Source: Ancylobacter polymorphus
Lineage (GTDB): Bacteria; Pseudomonadota; Alphaproteobacteria; Rhizobiales; Xanthobacteraceae
Length of the DNA stretch: 64,000 bases
Assembly: GCF_030813495.1 (NCBI RefSeq)
Contig: NZ_JAUSUI010000001.1
Span: forward strand, 310,001-374,000
Reading direction: 5' to 3'
Shown here: piece after piece, positions 1 to 9,483 of the stretch
How positions within the stretch are numbered: the first letter of the stretch is position 1
How the letters are laid out: each line of letters starts with the position of its first letter
Program-made: the position numbers and the translations under genes
Notes under the pieces: model-generated
The model's database searches: none
Seen by the model: the letters and a program-made list of their open reading frames with translations, nothing else
Told to the model about the DNA's origin: nothing

Positions 1-484
1 GCTGCTGACGACCCATGGCGACGGCGAGATCGTCACGGCGGATGTCATTCGCCGCACCACCCTGTTCGGCCGCTTCCAGAAGATCGTGAAGGGCTTCGAC
101 GTGCGCTTCGGCGGCAAGGACCCGAAGGCGCGGCGGCTTTCCGGTGGCAATCTGCAGAAATTCGTCATCGGCCGCGAAGTGCTGCGCAACCCGGTCCTCA
201 TCGTCGTCGACCAGCCGACCTGGGGTGTGGATGCCGCTGCCGCCGGCTTCATCCGCACCACGCTGCGCGAGCGCGCGGCGCAGGGCTGCGCCGTGCTGGT
301 GGTGAGCCAGGACCTCGACGAGCTGCTGGAATTCACCGACCGCATCGCCGTGATGAGCGAGGGGCGCCTCACCGCGCCCGTGCCGGTGGAAGAAACCTCG
401 CGCGAGGCGATCGGCCTCGCCATGGGCGGCGCCCATGGCGCGCATGACAGCGACGCGGAGGGGGAGGGCCACCATGCCGCTTAG
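1..484 (+). CDS. BMP-family nucleoside ABC transporter, ATP-binding protein (C-terminal part)
   Basis: The gene enters from the left edge; the open frame starts at base 2 and gives about 160 residues. This is the second nucleotide-binding domain of a double-NBD ATPase. It shows the signature LSGGNLQK, a Walker B-like VVDQPTWGVD in which the catalytic Glu is Gln (usual for the second domain in the sugar/nucleoside class), and an H-loop-region VVSQDLDELL. The protein would power uptake through the two permeases that follow. The next gene starts inside its last codons (11 base overlap), so translation is probably coupled. The usual length is about 500 residues, so roughly two thirds lie outside the window. 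Confidence 0.93.
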   Translation, partial: LLTTHGDGEIVTADVIRRTTLFGRFQKIVKGFDVRFGGKDPKARRLSGGNLQKFVIGREVLRNPVLIVVDQPTWGVDAAAAGFIRTTLRERAAQGCAVLVVSQDLDELLEFTDRIAVMSEGRLTAPVPVEETSREAIGLAMGGAHGAHDSDAEGEGHHAA

Positions 485-1550
485 GCTCGAACGGCAGGAG
501 AACATCTCTCCCCTGCGCCACGCGCTGGCGCCGCTGGTGGCGCTCCTCGTCACGCTGGTGGTCGGGGCTTTCATGTTCGTCGTGCTCGGCCACGATCCGG
601 TGCGCGCCTTCGCCATCTATTTCATCGACCCGCTGGGCGATCCCTACACGCTGCAGGAACTGGTGGTGAAAGCCGCCCCGCTGCTGCTGATCGGCGTCGG
701 CCTCGCCTTCTGCTACCGCGCCAATCGCTGGAACATCGGCGCTGAGGGCCAGTATGTCGCCGGCGCCGTGCTCGGCTCCTGGCTGGCGCTGGCGACCCAT
801 GGCACCGAGGCGGGGGGCTGGGTGCTGCCGGCCATGCTGGTGCTCGGCGCCATTGGCGGGGCGCTGTGGGGGCTGATCCCCGCCTTTCTGCGCGTGCGCT
901 TCGGCTCCAGCGAAATCCTCACCAGCCTGATGCTGGTCTATGTCGCGCAGCTCGGGCTCGATTATCTCGTGCGCGGCCCCTGGCGCGACCCGCAGGGCTT
1001 CAACTTCCCGCAAAGCGTGACCTTCGACGACGTGGCGCTGATGCCGCTGCTGATGGGCGAGGGGCGGCTGCATGCCGGCATCGTCATCGCGCTGCTGGCG
1101 GTGATCGTGGCCACCTTCGTGCTCGGGCGCACTCTGGTGGGCTTTTCCATCGAACTCGCCGGCTCGGCGCCGCGCGCCGCCGCCTTCGCCGGCTTCGACG
1201 AGAAGCGCGTGACCTATGGCGTGTTCGCGGTTTCCGGCGCGCTGGCGGGACTGGCCGGCATCATCGAGGTGGCCGGACCCATCGGCCAGCTGCAGCCGAC
1301 CATCTCGCCCGGCTACGGCTTCACCGCCATCATCGCCGCCATGCTCGGCCGGCTGCACCCGGTGGGCATTCTCATCGCCAGTCTCGTGCTCGCCTTGACC
1401 TATATTGGCGGCGAGGCGGCGCAGATCAGCATGCGCCTGCCCTTCGACGTGACCCGGGTTTTTCAGGGCACGCTGCTGATCGCCATTCTCGCGGCCGATG
1501 TGCTGGTGCGCTACCGCATCCGCCGGGTGGAGGGAGCGACCCATGCTTGA
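474..1550 (+). CDS. Nucleoside ABC transporter permease (YufP/NupB-like)
   Basis: About 358 residues with eight or more hydrophobic segments, of the BPD_transp_2 type. The family motif around NIGAEGQYVAGAV (near residue 95) is clear. The ATG at 474 overlaps the ATPase stop and gives the expected cytoplasmic start before the first membrane helix; an upstream ATG in frame at 435 would read into the ATPase gene and is less likely. It forms the inner-membrane channel with the next gene. The BMP-type binding protein downstream points to nucleosides or related compounds; the exact substrate cannot be read from sequence. Confidence 0.93.
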   Translation: MPLRLERQENISPLRHALAPLVALLVTLVVGAFMFVVLGHDPVRAFAIYFIDPLGDPYTLQELVVKAAPLLLIGVGLAFCYRANRWNIGAEGQYVAGAVLGSWLALATHGTEAGGWVLPAMLVLGAIGGALWGLIPAFLRVRFGSSEILTSLMLVYVAQLGLDYLVRGPWRDPQGFNFPQSVTFDDVALMPLLMGEGRLHAGIVIALLAVIVATFVLGRTLVGFSIELAGSAPRAAAFAGFDEKRVTYGVFAVSGALAGLAGIIEVAGPIGQLQPTISPGYGFTAIIAAMLGRLHPVGILIASLVLALTYIGGEAAQISMRLPFDVTRVFQGTLLIAILAADVLVRYRIRRVEGATHA

Positions 1551-2466
1551 CGCGGCGATCCTCGGCGCGGTGTTCGCCAGCATCGTGGCGGCGGCGACGA
1601 CGCTGCTCATCGCCTCGCTCGGCGAACTGGTGGCGGAACGCGCCGGCACGCTCAATCTCGGCGTCGAGGGCATGATGATCGTCGGTGCCGCGGTCGGCTA
1701 CGCCACCGCCTATGGATCGGGCAGCCTGCTGCTCGGCACGCTGGCGGCGGTGCTGGCGGGGGTGCTGCTCTCTCTTGTCTTCGCTGGCCTCGCCATCTGG
1801 CTGGCCACCAACCAGGTCGCCTCCGGCCTTGCCACCACCATTCTCGGCCTCGGCGTCGCCGGGCTGATCGGCTCCAATTTCGTCGGTACACGGCTCGACG
1901 GCGCGCCCGAACTGGTGATCCCCGGCCTGACCGACCTGCCGATCATCGGCGAGGCGGTGTTCGGGCAGAATGCCTATGTCTACGCCTCGCTGGTTCTGCT
2001 CGCCGCCGTCACCTACACGCTGGCGCGCACCCGCATCGGCCTCGTGCTGCGGGCGGTAGGCGAGAACCACGCGGCGGCACATGCGCTCGGCCATCCCGTG
2101 CGCGGCATCCGCACGCTGGCGGTGATGTTCGGCGGCGCCTGCGCCGGGCTGGCCGGGGCGCATCTGTCCCTCGCCTATACGCCATTCTGGGCCAGCGACA
2201 TGACCGCCGGGCGCGGCTGGATCGCGCTGGCGCTGGTGGTATTCTCCGCCTGGCGGCCGCTCTGGCTGCTCGGCGGCGCCTATCTCTTCGGCGCGGTCTC
2301 GATCTTGCAGCTGCATGCGCAGGGGTTCGGGCTGGGCATTCCCTCGCAGCTGCTGTCGTCGCTGCCTTACCTCGCGACGATCGCGGCGCTGGTGGTGATC
2401 TCGGCGCTGAAGCACGGGCAGGGGGCGCCGGCCTCGCTGGGCGTGCCCTTCGTGCCGGACCGCTGA
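1543..2466 (+). CDS. Nucleoside ABC transporter permease (YufQ/NupC-like)
   Basis: 307 residues, a second BPD_transp_2 permease. It contains ERAGTLNLGVEGMMIVGA, the hallmark segment of this subfamily, and ends in a short polar tail. The ATG at 1543 overlaps the previous stop by 8 bases, so the two permeases are translationally coupled. It pairs with the upstream permease to form the transmembrane part of the transporter. The following binding-protein gene begins about 100 bases downstream on the same strand and probably belongs to the same operon. Confidence 0.93.
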   Translation: MLDAAILGAVFASIVAAATTLLIASLGELVAERAGTLNLGVEGMMIVGAAVGYATAYGSGSLLLGTLAAVLAGVLLSLVFAGLAIWLATNQVASGLATTILGLGVAGLIGSNFVGTRLDGAPELVIPGLTDLPIIGEAVFGQNAYVYASLVLLAAVTYTLARTRIGLVLRAVGENHAAAHALGHPVRGIRTLAVMFGGACAGLAGAHLSLAYTPFWASDMTAGRGWIALALVVFSAWRPLWLLGGAYLFGAVSILQLHAQGFGLGIPSQLLSSLPYLATIAALVVISALKHGQGAPASLGVPFVPDR

Positions 2467-2568
2467 CGACGACCACAGACCCGGCCGCGCCACGCGGCCT
2501 CCCGGCGCGCGAGGCGGTCGCGCGTGCCGGTGATCCCTCCGGCCGCGACTGACGGAGCGGAGACGTTC

Positions 2569-3651
2569 ATGCGCAAGATTCTCTCCATGGCGGTGGCCAT
2601 CGCCTCGGGCCTCGCCCTCGCCGGGGCGGCGGCACCGGCCAAGGCGGCGGAGAAGCTGAAGGCGGCCTGGGTCTATGTCGGACCGGTCGGTGATTTCGGC
2701 TGGTCCTACCAGCACGACCAGGGCCGGCTCGCGGTCGAGAAGAAGTTCGGCGACAAGGTGGAGACCACCTTCGTCGAAAACGTCTCCGAAGGCCCCGACG
2801 CCGAGCGCGTGATCGAGCAGCTGGCCCGCGCCGGCAACAAGATCATCTTCACCACCTCCTTCGGCTTCATGGAGCCGACGCTGAAGGTCGCCAAGCGCCA
2901 TCCCAACGTCTATTTCGAGCACGCCACCGGCTTCAAGCGGGCCAAGAACGTCTCGACCTACAACGCCAAGTTCCATGAGGGCCGCTATGTCCTCGGCCAG
3001 ATCGCGGCCAAGATGTCGAAGACCGGCACGGTCGGCTACATCGCCTCCTTCCCGATCCCGGAAGTGATCTCCGGCATCAATTCGCTGATGCTCGGCGCGC
3101 AGTCGGTCAATCCCGACATGAAGATCAAGATCGTCTGGGTGAATTCCTGGTTCGACCCGGCCAAGGAAGCCGACGCCGCCAAGGCGCTGATCGACCAGGG
3201 CGCGGACGTCATTTCCCAGCACACCGACAGCCCGGCCGCCATGCAGGCCGCGGAGTCGCGCGGCGCCAAGGCGTTCGGCCAGGCCTCGGACATGATCAAG
3301 TTCGGCCCGAACGCCCAGCTCACCGCCATCGTCGACGACTGGGCGCCCTATTATATCGAGCGCGTGCAGGCCGCCCTCGACGGCACCTGGACCTCCACCG
3401 ACACCTGGGGCGGCATGAAGGATGGCGAGGTGGTGATGGCCCCCTACACCAACATGCCCGACGACGTGAAAAAGATGGCCGAGGCCACCCAGGCCGCCAT
3501 CACCTCCGGCGCGCTGCACCCCTTCAAGGGCCCGATCCTCAACCAGAAGGGCGAGGTCGTCGTGAAGGAGGGCGAAGTGCTGGCCGACAAGGACATCCTG
3601 TCGATGAACTGGTACGTGAAGGGCATCGACGACACCGTGCCGGGCAAGTAA
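2569..3651 (+). CDS. BMP family ABC transporter substrate-binding protein
   Basis: 360 residues. An N-terminal Sec signal peptide (residues 1-26, cleavage near APAKA) has no lipobox cysteine, so the mature protein should be soluble in the periplasm rather than a lipoprotein. The mature part begins with AWVYVGPVGDFGWSYQHDQG, the typical BMP/Med start, and contains a family-typical THFATG-like stretch FEHATGFK. Members bind purine nucleosides or related ligands. The ATG at 2569 is preferred over an in-frame GTG at 2524 because it places the signal peptide at the N-terminus. It is the last gene of the transporter operon. Confidence 0.93.
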   Translation: MRKILSMAVAIASGLALAGAAAPAKAAEKLKAAWVYVGPVGDFGWSYQHDQGRLAVEKKFGDKVETTFVENVSEGPDAERVIEQLARAGNKIIFTTSFGFMEPTLKVAKRHPNVYFEHATGFKRAKNVSTYNAKFHEGRYVLGQIAAKMSKTGTVGYIASFPIPEVISGINSLMLGAQSVNPDMKIKIVWVNSWFDPAKEADAAKALIDQGADVISQHTDSPAAMQAAESRGAKAFGQASDMIKFGPNAQLTAIVDDWAPYYIERVQAALDGTWTSTDTWGGMKDGEVVMAPYTNMPDDVKKMAEATQAAITSGALHPFKGPILNQKGEVVVKEGEVLADKDILSMNWYVKGIDDTVPGK

Positions 3652-3653
3652 CC

Positions 3654-3671
3654 CCGCCCTTCTTAGGGCGG
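3654..3671 (+). terminator. Candidate terminator hairpin after the transporter operon
   Basis: A 7 bp perfect stem (CCGCCCT/AGGGCGG) with a TCTT loop lies two bases after the binding-protein stop codon. There is no run of T after it, so it may be a weak terminator or a 3'-end-stabilising hairpin. Confidence 0.45.
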
Positions 3672-3992
3672 ACCTGTTGGCGGCGCGGCCCCGGTCGTGC
3701 CGCCGCAATTGCCAAAGCCGGCCGTCTATGCGATGGCGCGGGCGGGAGACGCGTTCCCGTCTGGCTGGAGGCGCTGTGGCAATCCGATGACGATGACCGT
3801 GGACAGCACCTGTTCCGGTGTCGCGGCGATGGCCGCGCGGCCCGCATGCGGCGGCGCCTTATCTTCTCCCCCGCTTTTTCCCGATCTTCGCGCCGCCGCG
3901 CCCGGACGCTATGCTGTGGCGCCGGCGCTCCTTCAGCGCGCGGAATCAAAGGCCCCCGGCGGTGGCGGCCCAGGCGGAGCGGTGATGTGAGC
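3672..3992. other. Intergenic stretch with no gene seen
   Basis: About 320 bases between the transporter operon and the M20 peptidase gene. Open frames on both strands here have no recognisable protein character. It presumably carries the promoter of the downstream gene, but no convincing -35/-10 pair is visible. Confidence 0.5.
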
Positions 3993-5204
3993 ATGTCTGG
4001 CGACGATGACGGGCTCGCCCGCGAGGTCGACTTCCTCAAGGCGCTGGTGCGCGTTCCCAGCGACAACCCGCCCGGCGACTGCGCCCCGCATGCGGAAGTG
4101 GCGGCGCGGCTGCTGGAAGAACTCGGCTTCACCGTCGAACGCCACGCGGTGCCGGAGCCGTTCGTCCGCGCGCATGGCATGAAATCCGTGGTCAACCTCA
4201 TCGTCCGCGAGCGCTTCGGCAGCGGCAGCGGCCCGGTGATCGCGCTCAACGCCCATGGCGATGTGGTGCCGCCGGGCGAGGGCTGGACCTACGACCCCTA
4301 TAGCGCCGTCGAGAAGGGCGGGGCGATCTATGGGCGCGGGGCGGCGGTGTCGAAATCCGACTTCGCGACCTATGCCTTCGCGCTGCTGGCGCTGAAACAG
4401 CGGCCGGAGGGGCTGGACGGCACGGTCGAGCTGCATTTCACCTATGACGAGGAGGCCGGCGGCTTTGTCGGGCCGCAATGGCTGCTGGGGCAGGGGATCA
4501 GCGCGCCCGACCTCGCCATCTCCGCCGGCTTCTCCTATGCCGTTGTCGTCGCGCATAATGGCTGCCTGCATATGGAGATCGTCGTGCGCGGCCGGCAGGC
4601 GCATGCGGCGATGCCGGAAACCGGCGCCGACGCGCTGGAAGCCGCGACCGCCATTCTCGGTGCGATCTATGCCGAGCGCCGGCGGCTCAGCAGCCGCATC
4701 AGCGCCACGCCGGGCATCGGCTCGCCAAAAATCACGGTCGGCCTCATTTCCGGCGGCATCAACACCAATGTGGTGCCCGACCGCATCGTGCTGCGCGTCG
4801 ACCGCCGGCTGACGCCGGAAGAGAATGGCGAGAGCGTCGAGGCGGAGCTGCATGCGCTGGTGGAGGGCGCGGTGGCGGGGCAGGCGGGGATCGAGATCGA
4901 ATGCCGCCGCCTCATCCTCGCCGAGCCGCTGCGCACCCTGCCGGGCACGGAGCGATTGGTGGAGACGATCCAGCGCCACGCGGCGCAGGTGCTGGGCGAA
5001 ACCCCGCCCGCCACCGCCGTGCCGCTCTACACCGATGCCCGCCACTACACGGCGGCGGGCGTGCCGACCGTGCTCTACGGTGCCGGGCCGCGCTCCATTC
5101 TGGAGGCCAACGCCCATGCCGCCGACGAGCATGTGCGCATCCGCGACCTGAAGGCAGCGACGCAGGTGATCGAAGCCGCGCTGCGCGACCTTTTGAAACC
5201 CTGA
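3993..5204 (+). CDS. M20 family metallopeptidase (ArgE/DapE-like)
   Basis: 403 residues. The metal-binding motifs of M20 enzymes are present: NAHGDVVPPGEGW near residue 85, then TYDEEAGG with the catalytic glutamate pair, and a dimerisation (lid) domain that includes GGINTNVVPDR. A histidine near the end (EANAHAADEHV) fits the last zinc ligand. Such enzymes hydrolyse N-acyl amino acids or dipeptides with two zinc ions. The ATG at 3993 gives the usual family start; the frame is open upstream but has no family character there. The substrate is unknown. Its position beside the nucleoside transporter suggests, but does not show, a shared catabolic role. Confidence 0.88.
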   Translation: MSGDDDGLAREVDFLKALVRVPSDNPPGDCAPHAEVAARLLEELGFTVERHAVPEPFVRAHGMKSVVNLIVRERFGSGSGPVIALNAHGDVVPPGEGWTYDPYSAVEKGGAIYGRGAAVSKSDFATYAFALLALKQRPEGLDGTVELHFTYDEEAGGFVGPQWLLGQGISAPDLAISAGFSYAVVVAHNGCLHMEIVVRGRQAHAAMPETGADALEAATAILGAIYAERRRLSSRISATPGIGSPKITVGLISGGINTNVVPDRIVLRVDRRLTPEENGESVEAELHALVEGAVAGQAGIEIECRRLILAEPLRTLPGTERLVETIQRHAAQVLGETPPATAVPLYTDARHYTAAGVPTVLYGAGPRSILEANAHAADEHVRIRDLKAATQVIEAALRDLLKP

Positions 5205-5219
5205 GGCGGAGACGCGAAC

Positions 5220-5984
5220 GTGACGTGGACCCGCCTGTTCGTCAGCGAGTATTTCCCGCTATTCGTGGCTTTCGTCGCCATCGTGCCGCTGCTGGCGGGA
5301 TGGGCCTGCTACCGCGTGGCGATGCACCCGCGTCTCGTCGCGGTGTTCGTGCCGCGCGACCTGCAGACCTCCTATCTCGGCGCGCTCACTTTGCCTTTCG
5401 CGCTGTTCCTCGCCTTCATGGTGAGCGACATCTGGAACCGCGAGACGCTCTACGCCAAGACCGTGCTGCAGGAAGTGCAGAAGCTCGACGCCATGCTCGA
5501 CGTGGCGCGCGTGTGCGGTCCGGTCTGCGCACCGATCGACGAGGCGGTGGGCGTCTATGCCCGCGCGCTCGCGCGCTATGAATGGGACGAGGGGTGGGTG
5601 CGCCCGCAAGCCGAGGTCTCAGCCACCTTCGAGGCGCTGGTCGACGCCATCGGCCGGGCGGAGGCGGATTCCGCCATTCCGACCTATATCCGCTCGGTGC
5701 TGCTGACCGGGCAGATCGAACTGCGCCGGCTGCGCACGGATCGCTACTTCATCCTGCATGCCGATCTGGCGCCGCATCGCTGGATCGTGGTGATGGTGCT
5801 GGGCCTGCTGTCGCTGGTCGGGCTGGCGGCGCTGCATGTGGGCAAGCCCTATCAGCTCATTCTCGGCCTCTCGACCTTCGCCATCGCCTTCTCGATGACG
5901 CTCGCCTACACGGTGGTGCTGGCCTGGCCGACGGTGGACGAGAGCATCATCCCGTCCGAACAGCTGCGCCGGGTGCTGGAATAG
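5220..5984 (+). CDS. Membrane protein, DUF4239/bestrophin-like
   Basis: 254 residues starting at GTG 5220, with a GGAGA-type ribosome site just upstream. Two hydrophobic segments sit near the N-terminus (residues 10-32 and 50-72) and two near the C-terminus (residues 185-205 and 212-240), separated by a soluble helical region. That layout matches DUF4239 (bestrophin-like) proteins, but I see no decisive motif. It follows the peptidase by 15 bases and is probably cotranscribed. Function unknown. Confidence 0.72.
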   Translation: MTWTRLFVSEYFPLFVAFVAIVPLLAGWACYRVAMHPRLVAVFVPRDLQTSYLGALTLPFALFLAFMVSDIWNRETLYAKTVLQEVQKLDAMLDVARVCGPVCAPIDEAVGVYARALARYEWDEGWVRPQAEVSATFEALVDAIGRAEADSAIPTYIRSVLLTGQIELRRLRTDRYFILHADLAPHRWIVVMVLGLLSLVGLAALHVGKPYQLILGLSTFAIAFSMTLAYTVVLAWPTVDESIIPSEQLRRVLE

Positions 5985-6008
5985 CGCCGCCCGGCGCCGC
6001 GCGGGCGG

Positions 6009-7391
6009 TCAGTACCCGACCGCCGTGCCGTGCAGGTCATAGGCGTCGGCGCGCTCGATCTTGACGGTGACGATCTCGCCGACGCGCAGCGGACGGCGGG
6101 CGGCGACATGCACCACGCCGTCGATTTCCGGCGCGTCCGCCTTGGAGCGGCCGATGGCGACGGTGGGGCCGACGCTGTCGATGATGACCTGCTGGCGGGT
6201 GCCGACCTTGCGCTTGAGGCGGCGGGCGCTGACGCGCTGCTGCACCTCCATGAAGCGCTTCCAGCGCTCCTCCTTCACCTCGTCCGGCACCATGTCGGCG
6301 CCAAGCGCATTGGCGGGGGCGCCGTCCACCGGCTCATATTTGAAGCAGCCGACCCGGTCGAGTTCCGCCTCTTCGAGGAAGGCGATGAGTTCCTCGAACT
6401 CCGCCTCGGTCTCGCCGGGGAAACCGACGATGAAGGTCGAGCGCAAAGTGAGGTCCGGGCAGGCGGCGCGCCAGGCCTGGACGCGGGCGAGCGTCTTCTC
6501 GTTCGAGGCCGGGCGCTTCATCCGCTTGAGCACGGTCGGGGAGGCGTGCTGGAAGGGGATGTCGAGATAGGGAAGGATGACGCCCTCCGCCATCAGGCCG
6601 ATCACCTCGTCGACATGGGGGTAGGGGTAGACATAGTGCATGCGCACCCAGGCGCCGAGGCCGCCGAGCTCGCGCGCCAGATCGAAGAAGCGGGCGCGGA
6701 CTTCACGGTCCTTCCAGGTGCTCGGCGCGTAGCGCAGATCGACACCATAGGCCGAGGTGTCCTGCGAGATGACGAGGAGTTCCTTCACCCCGGCATTCAC
6801 CAGCCGCTCCGCCTCGCGCAGCACATCGGCCGCCGGCCGGCTGACGAGATCGCCGCGGAGCTTGGGGATGATGCAGAAGGTGCAACGGTTGCTGCAGCCC
6901 TCGGAAATCTTGAGATAGGCGTAATGGCGCGGGGTGAGCTTGATGCCCTGCGGCGGCACCAGATCGACGAAGGGATCGTGCTGCGGCGGCACCGCCTGAT
7001 GCACGGCCGCCAGCACGCTTTCATATTGCTGCGGGCCGGTGACGGCGAGCACGCCGGGATGCACGTCGCGAATCTGCTCGGGCTCGGCGCCCATGCAGCC
7101 GGTGACGATGACCTTGCCGTTTTCCTTCAGCGCGTCACCGATGGCGGCGAGGCTTTCGGCCTTGGCGCTGTCGAGAAAGCCGCAGGTGTTGACGATGACG
7201 AGATCGGCGCCCTCGTGATGGCGCGACAGCTCATAGCCTTCCGAGCGCAGGCTGGTGATGATCCGTTCGCTGTCGACCAGCGCCTTCGGGCAGCCGAGCG
7301 AAACGAAGGAGATGCGCGGCGCCTCACCGCGCGCGGGGGAGAGGGCGTCGGGGGACGCGATGTCGGCCATGATCGTGGGGGTACCCGGCAT
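6009..7391 (-). CDS. rimO: Ribosomal protein uS12 (Asp89) methylthiotransferase RimO
   Basis: 460 residues from ATG 7391 (or 453 from ATG 7370, which fits the usual family start equally well). RimO is a radical-SAM enzyme that adds a methylthio group to an aspartate of ribosomal protein S12. The N-terminal UPF0004 domain opens with [16 protein letters not shown] and has cluster cysteines in NTCGF and TGCMG. The radical-SAM motif is CSNRCTFC, and a C-terminal TRAM domain ends the protein ([19 protein letters not shown]). All cluster cysteines are present, so it should be active. It converges with the membrane protein gene on the plus strand. Confidence 0.97.
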   Translation of the reverse strand: MPGTPTIMADIASPDALSPARGEAPRISFVSLGCPKALVDSERIITSLRSEGYELSRHHEGADLVIVNTCGFLDSAKAESLAAIGDALKENGKVIVTGCMGAEPEQIRDVHPGVLAVTGPQQYESVLAAVHQAVPPQHDPFVDLVPPQGIKLTPRHYAYLKISEGCSNRCTFCIIPKLRGDLVSRPAADVLREAERLVNAGVKELLVISQDTSAYGVDLRYAPSTWKDREVRARFFDLARELGGLGAWVRMHYVYPYPHVDEVIGLMAEGVILPYLDIPFQHASPTVLKRMKRPASNEKTLARVQAWRAACPDLTLRSTFIVGFPGETEAEFEELIAFLEEAELDRVGCFKYEPVDGAPANALGADMVPDEVKEERWKRFMEVQQRVSARRLKRKVGTRQQVIIDSVGPTVAIGRSKADAPEIDGVVHVAARRPLRVGEIVTVKIERADAYDLHGTAVGY

Positions 7392-7495
7392 TTCAGGATC
7401 GCGAGGCGTTACGGCACGCCGCCCGATCCGTCAACTGCGCCGAGCGCGGCCCCGCCATGCCGAGCTCCCTCTCACACGCGGCCCCGACGCGGATC

Positions 7496-7825
7496 TCAGG
7501 CCGCCTGGTCTTCCACCGACTGGGCGAGCACGCTCTCGAACAGCTCGACCTCGGGATGGCCGAGATAAAGCGGCTTGTTGGCGCCGGCGCTGCCATGGGC
7601 CTTGCGGAAGGCTTCCGAGCGCGTCCACGCCTCGAAATCCGCCCGCGACGCCCATTCCGAATGCGAGGCATAGAGTGTGTGGTCGTCCTTGGTGGGACCG
7701 CGCAGCAGGTGGAACGACTTGAAGCCCGGCACGGTGCGCAGATGGCTGTCGCGCTCGCGCCAGACGGTTTCGAAATCGGCTTCCGAGCCGAGCTTCACCT
7801 TGAATCGGTTCATTGCGAGGAACAT
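7496..7825 (-). CDS. Antibiotic biosynthesis monooxygenase (ABM) domain protein
   Basis: 109 residues. The start at 7825 has an AGGAGAG ribosome site 6 bases upstream; the frame is open further up but without family character. The sequence MNRFKVKLGSEADFETVW and FKSFHLLRGP is typical of ABM-fold dimeric ferredoxin-like proteins such as HmoA-type haem-degrading or quinone-modifying enzymes. Which reaction it performs cannot be told. It lies alone on the minus strand between rimO and an exported protein gene. Confidence 0.85.
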   Translation of the reverse strand: MFLAMNRFKVKLGSEADFETVWRERDSHLRTVPGFKSFHLLRGPTKDDHTLYASHSEWASRADFEAWTRSEAFRKAHGSAGANKPLYLGHPEVELFESVLAQSVEDQAA

Positions 7826-7975
7826 GGCGCTCTCCTGTGTTTGACCCGGCAGCGCAGACTTAACCCATTGCAACGCCAAGGTCGATGCGGCGCAGGGCGG
7901 CACGTGCCGCGCGCAAAAAGAAGGGCGGCTCGCGCCGCCCGCCAATATCCGGGAGAGACACATCCGGAACTGGGC

Positions 7976-8545
7976 TTACTTCAGCTTGTCGACATCGATG
8001 CCGAAGGTGACGGCGCCGATGGCCACATCCTTGTCGGAGATGGTCACGCTGACCTGGGCGATCTTCTTGCCGTCCTCTTCCTCGACCTTGTCGACGAAGA
8101 TGGTGCCGGGGCCGACCGCATAGGTCTTCTGCCACTTCGCCTCATCGGCCTGCCAGAGGTCCGAGGTGCCGTCGGTCTGCCCGACATTGAGGCCGCGATT
8201 ATCCATCACGAACGCCTCGGTGATGACGCCACCGGACGCGTTCCTCTTCTCGATGAGGAACTCGGACAGCTTGTTCTTGCGGACCGGATCGACCACTGCG
8301 GGGTCCTTGGCGACCCACGCCTTGTCGAGGGCGATGATGTCTTCCTGCATCAGGCGCTTATGCGCCTTGTTCGAGTCGATGACGGCGGTGATCACCACCG
8401 GGTCGCTGAGCCAGGGGACGATCTTCTCCTGCACATAGGCCGTCGCCGGCTTCACATGCGCCGCCTGTTCCTGCGCGAAGGCGGGGGCGACGGCAAAAAG
8501 GCTCGTCGCCGCAGCGAGGGCGACGAAGGTGCTGCGGATCTTCAT
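7976..8545 (-). CDS. Exported PDC/Cache-like sensor-domain protein
   Basis: 189 residues with a clean Sec signal peptide (residues 1-23, ending PAFA). The mature part has the pattern of a stand-alone periplasmic PDC/Cache ligand-sensing fold: VMDNRGLNVGQTDGTSDLWQ, then GPGTIFVD and a C-terminal strand IGAVTFGIDVD. There is no transmembrane anchor or signalling domain. The ATG at 8545 is chosen because it starts the signal peptide and has a GAGGAAA site upstream. Ligand unknown. Confidence 0.8.
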   Translation of the reverse strand: MKIRSTFVALAAATSLFAVAPAFAQEQAAHVKPATAYVQEKIVPWLSDPVVITAVIDSNKAHKRLMQEDIIALDKAWVAKDPAVVDPVRKNKLSEFLIEKRNASGGVITEAFVMDNRGLNVGQTDGTSDLWQADEAKWQKTYAVGPGTIFVDKVEEEDGKKIAQVSVTISDKDVAIGAVTFGIDVDKLK

Positions 8546-9110
8546 TGGCGTTTCCTCCTCAGGACGGTCTTCTGCCGTCCGTACGCAGCGTAGCATGATG
8601 TATCGGCGGGCGCGCAAGAGGTATTCGACGCTGCACGGCAGCATTAATAATGCCATTAATTCGCACGAGCGAAATATTTCAGTGGCGAATAGTATAGTTT
8701 TTACTTATGCGGCCAGGATGGCAACAGTTCGGCCCGGCGCGGCACCGGAAAAGCGCCGCGCGCCATCAACAGAAGGTCGCGACAGCTGACCAAGGGGAGC
8801 AAGCACGCTGGCGACGCTTTTCTATTGGCTCGCACGCCTCCGGTACCTGCGCACTAACCATGAGCCATCGTCTGGAATGCCGCATTACATGTACGATGTT
8901 CCGTATTCTTCATGGGGGACATCACCTTTTCACGCAAAAGTGTGAATGCGCTTCCGCCCCAATTGGCGCGATTCGCCACGGTCGTGCCCGGATACTTCTT
9001 GACTGCGTCATTTGGGTGCCAAGATCGTCAGCCTAGGATGTGCCTGCCCGTCGAGGGTCACGGCCCCACCTCCGACGGGTTTCACAAAAGGCCGAAAACG
9101 GGAGGTTCAC
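8546..9110. other. Intergenic stretch with an AT-rich patch
   Basis: About 565 bases between a minus-strand and a plus-strand gene. A short AT-rich patch near 8640-8705 stands out from the GC-rich surroundings and is the likely place for divergent promoters. No gene, RNA or repeat could be supported. Confidence 0.5.
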
Positions 9111-9386
9111 ATGACCAACATTGTTGAAGGCCCCGCCTTTCGCCCCGAACCGCTGCACCTGCTCATCGGTCAGGAGGACCTGACCGTCGCCTCGCTGGAC
9201 GAGGCCATCGGATTCATCCGTTCGCTGCGTCACGACCGGCTCGGCCGTTTCGCCGAAATGCTGCTCACCCAGCTGGAATCGGCCCGCCTGCCGCAGCAGA
9301 AGAGCGACGCCTGGGTCGCCTTCGCCACCTGGACTCAAGCCTGCCAGCTGCGCAACGACGCGCATCACTGGAGCCGGGCCGCGTAG
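9111..9386 (+). CDS. Small DUF982-like protein
   Basis: 91 residues from ATG 9111 with a strong GGAGG site. The pattern FRPEPLHLLIGQ, then VASLDEAIGFIRSL and a helical C-terminus resembles DUF982, a family of small proteins found mostly in the Hyphomicrobiales and of unknown function. The longer frame starting at 9012 lacks a ribosome site and family character. Confidence 0.72.
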   Translation: MTNIVEGPAFRPEPLHLLIGQEDLTVASLDEAIGFIRSLRHDRLGRFAEMLLTQLESARLPQQKSDAWVAFATWTQACQLRNDAHHWSRAA

Positions 9387-9483
9387 GCGGCGGTAACCGA
9401 TTGGCGCGCGGGAGGACCTATGCACTTCCCGCGCGTGGGCTTCCCGGCAAAGCGATGGCGGCTGCCGCGCGGTTGGGGTAAGC

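Noticed and set aside
1426-3708. A 760-codon minus-strand frame across the transporter genes
   Set aside because: Antisense shadow of GC-rich coding sequence; the plus strand carries a well-conserved permease and binding protein.
3697-3990. Plus-strand frame upstream of the M20 peptidase
   Set aside because: Weak start, low-character translation, and the peptidase has its own good start.
8707-9036. Plus-strand frame in the 8.5-9.1 kb gap
   Set aside because: No ribosome site and no family character; the supported gene starts at 9111.
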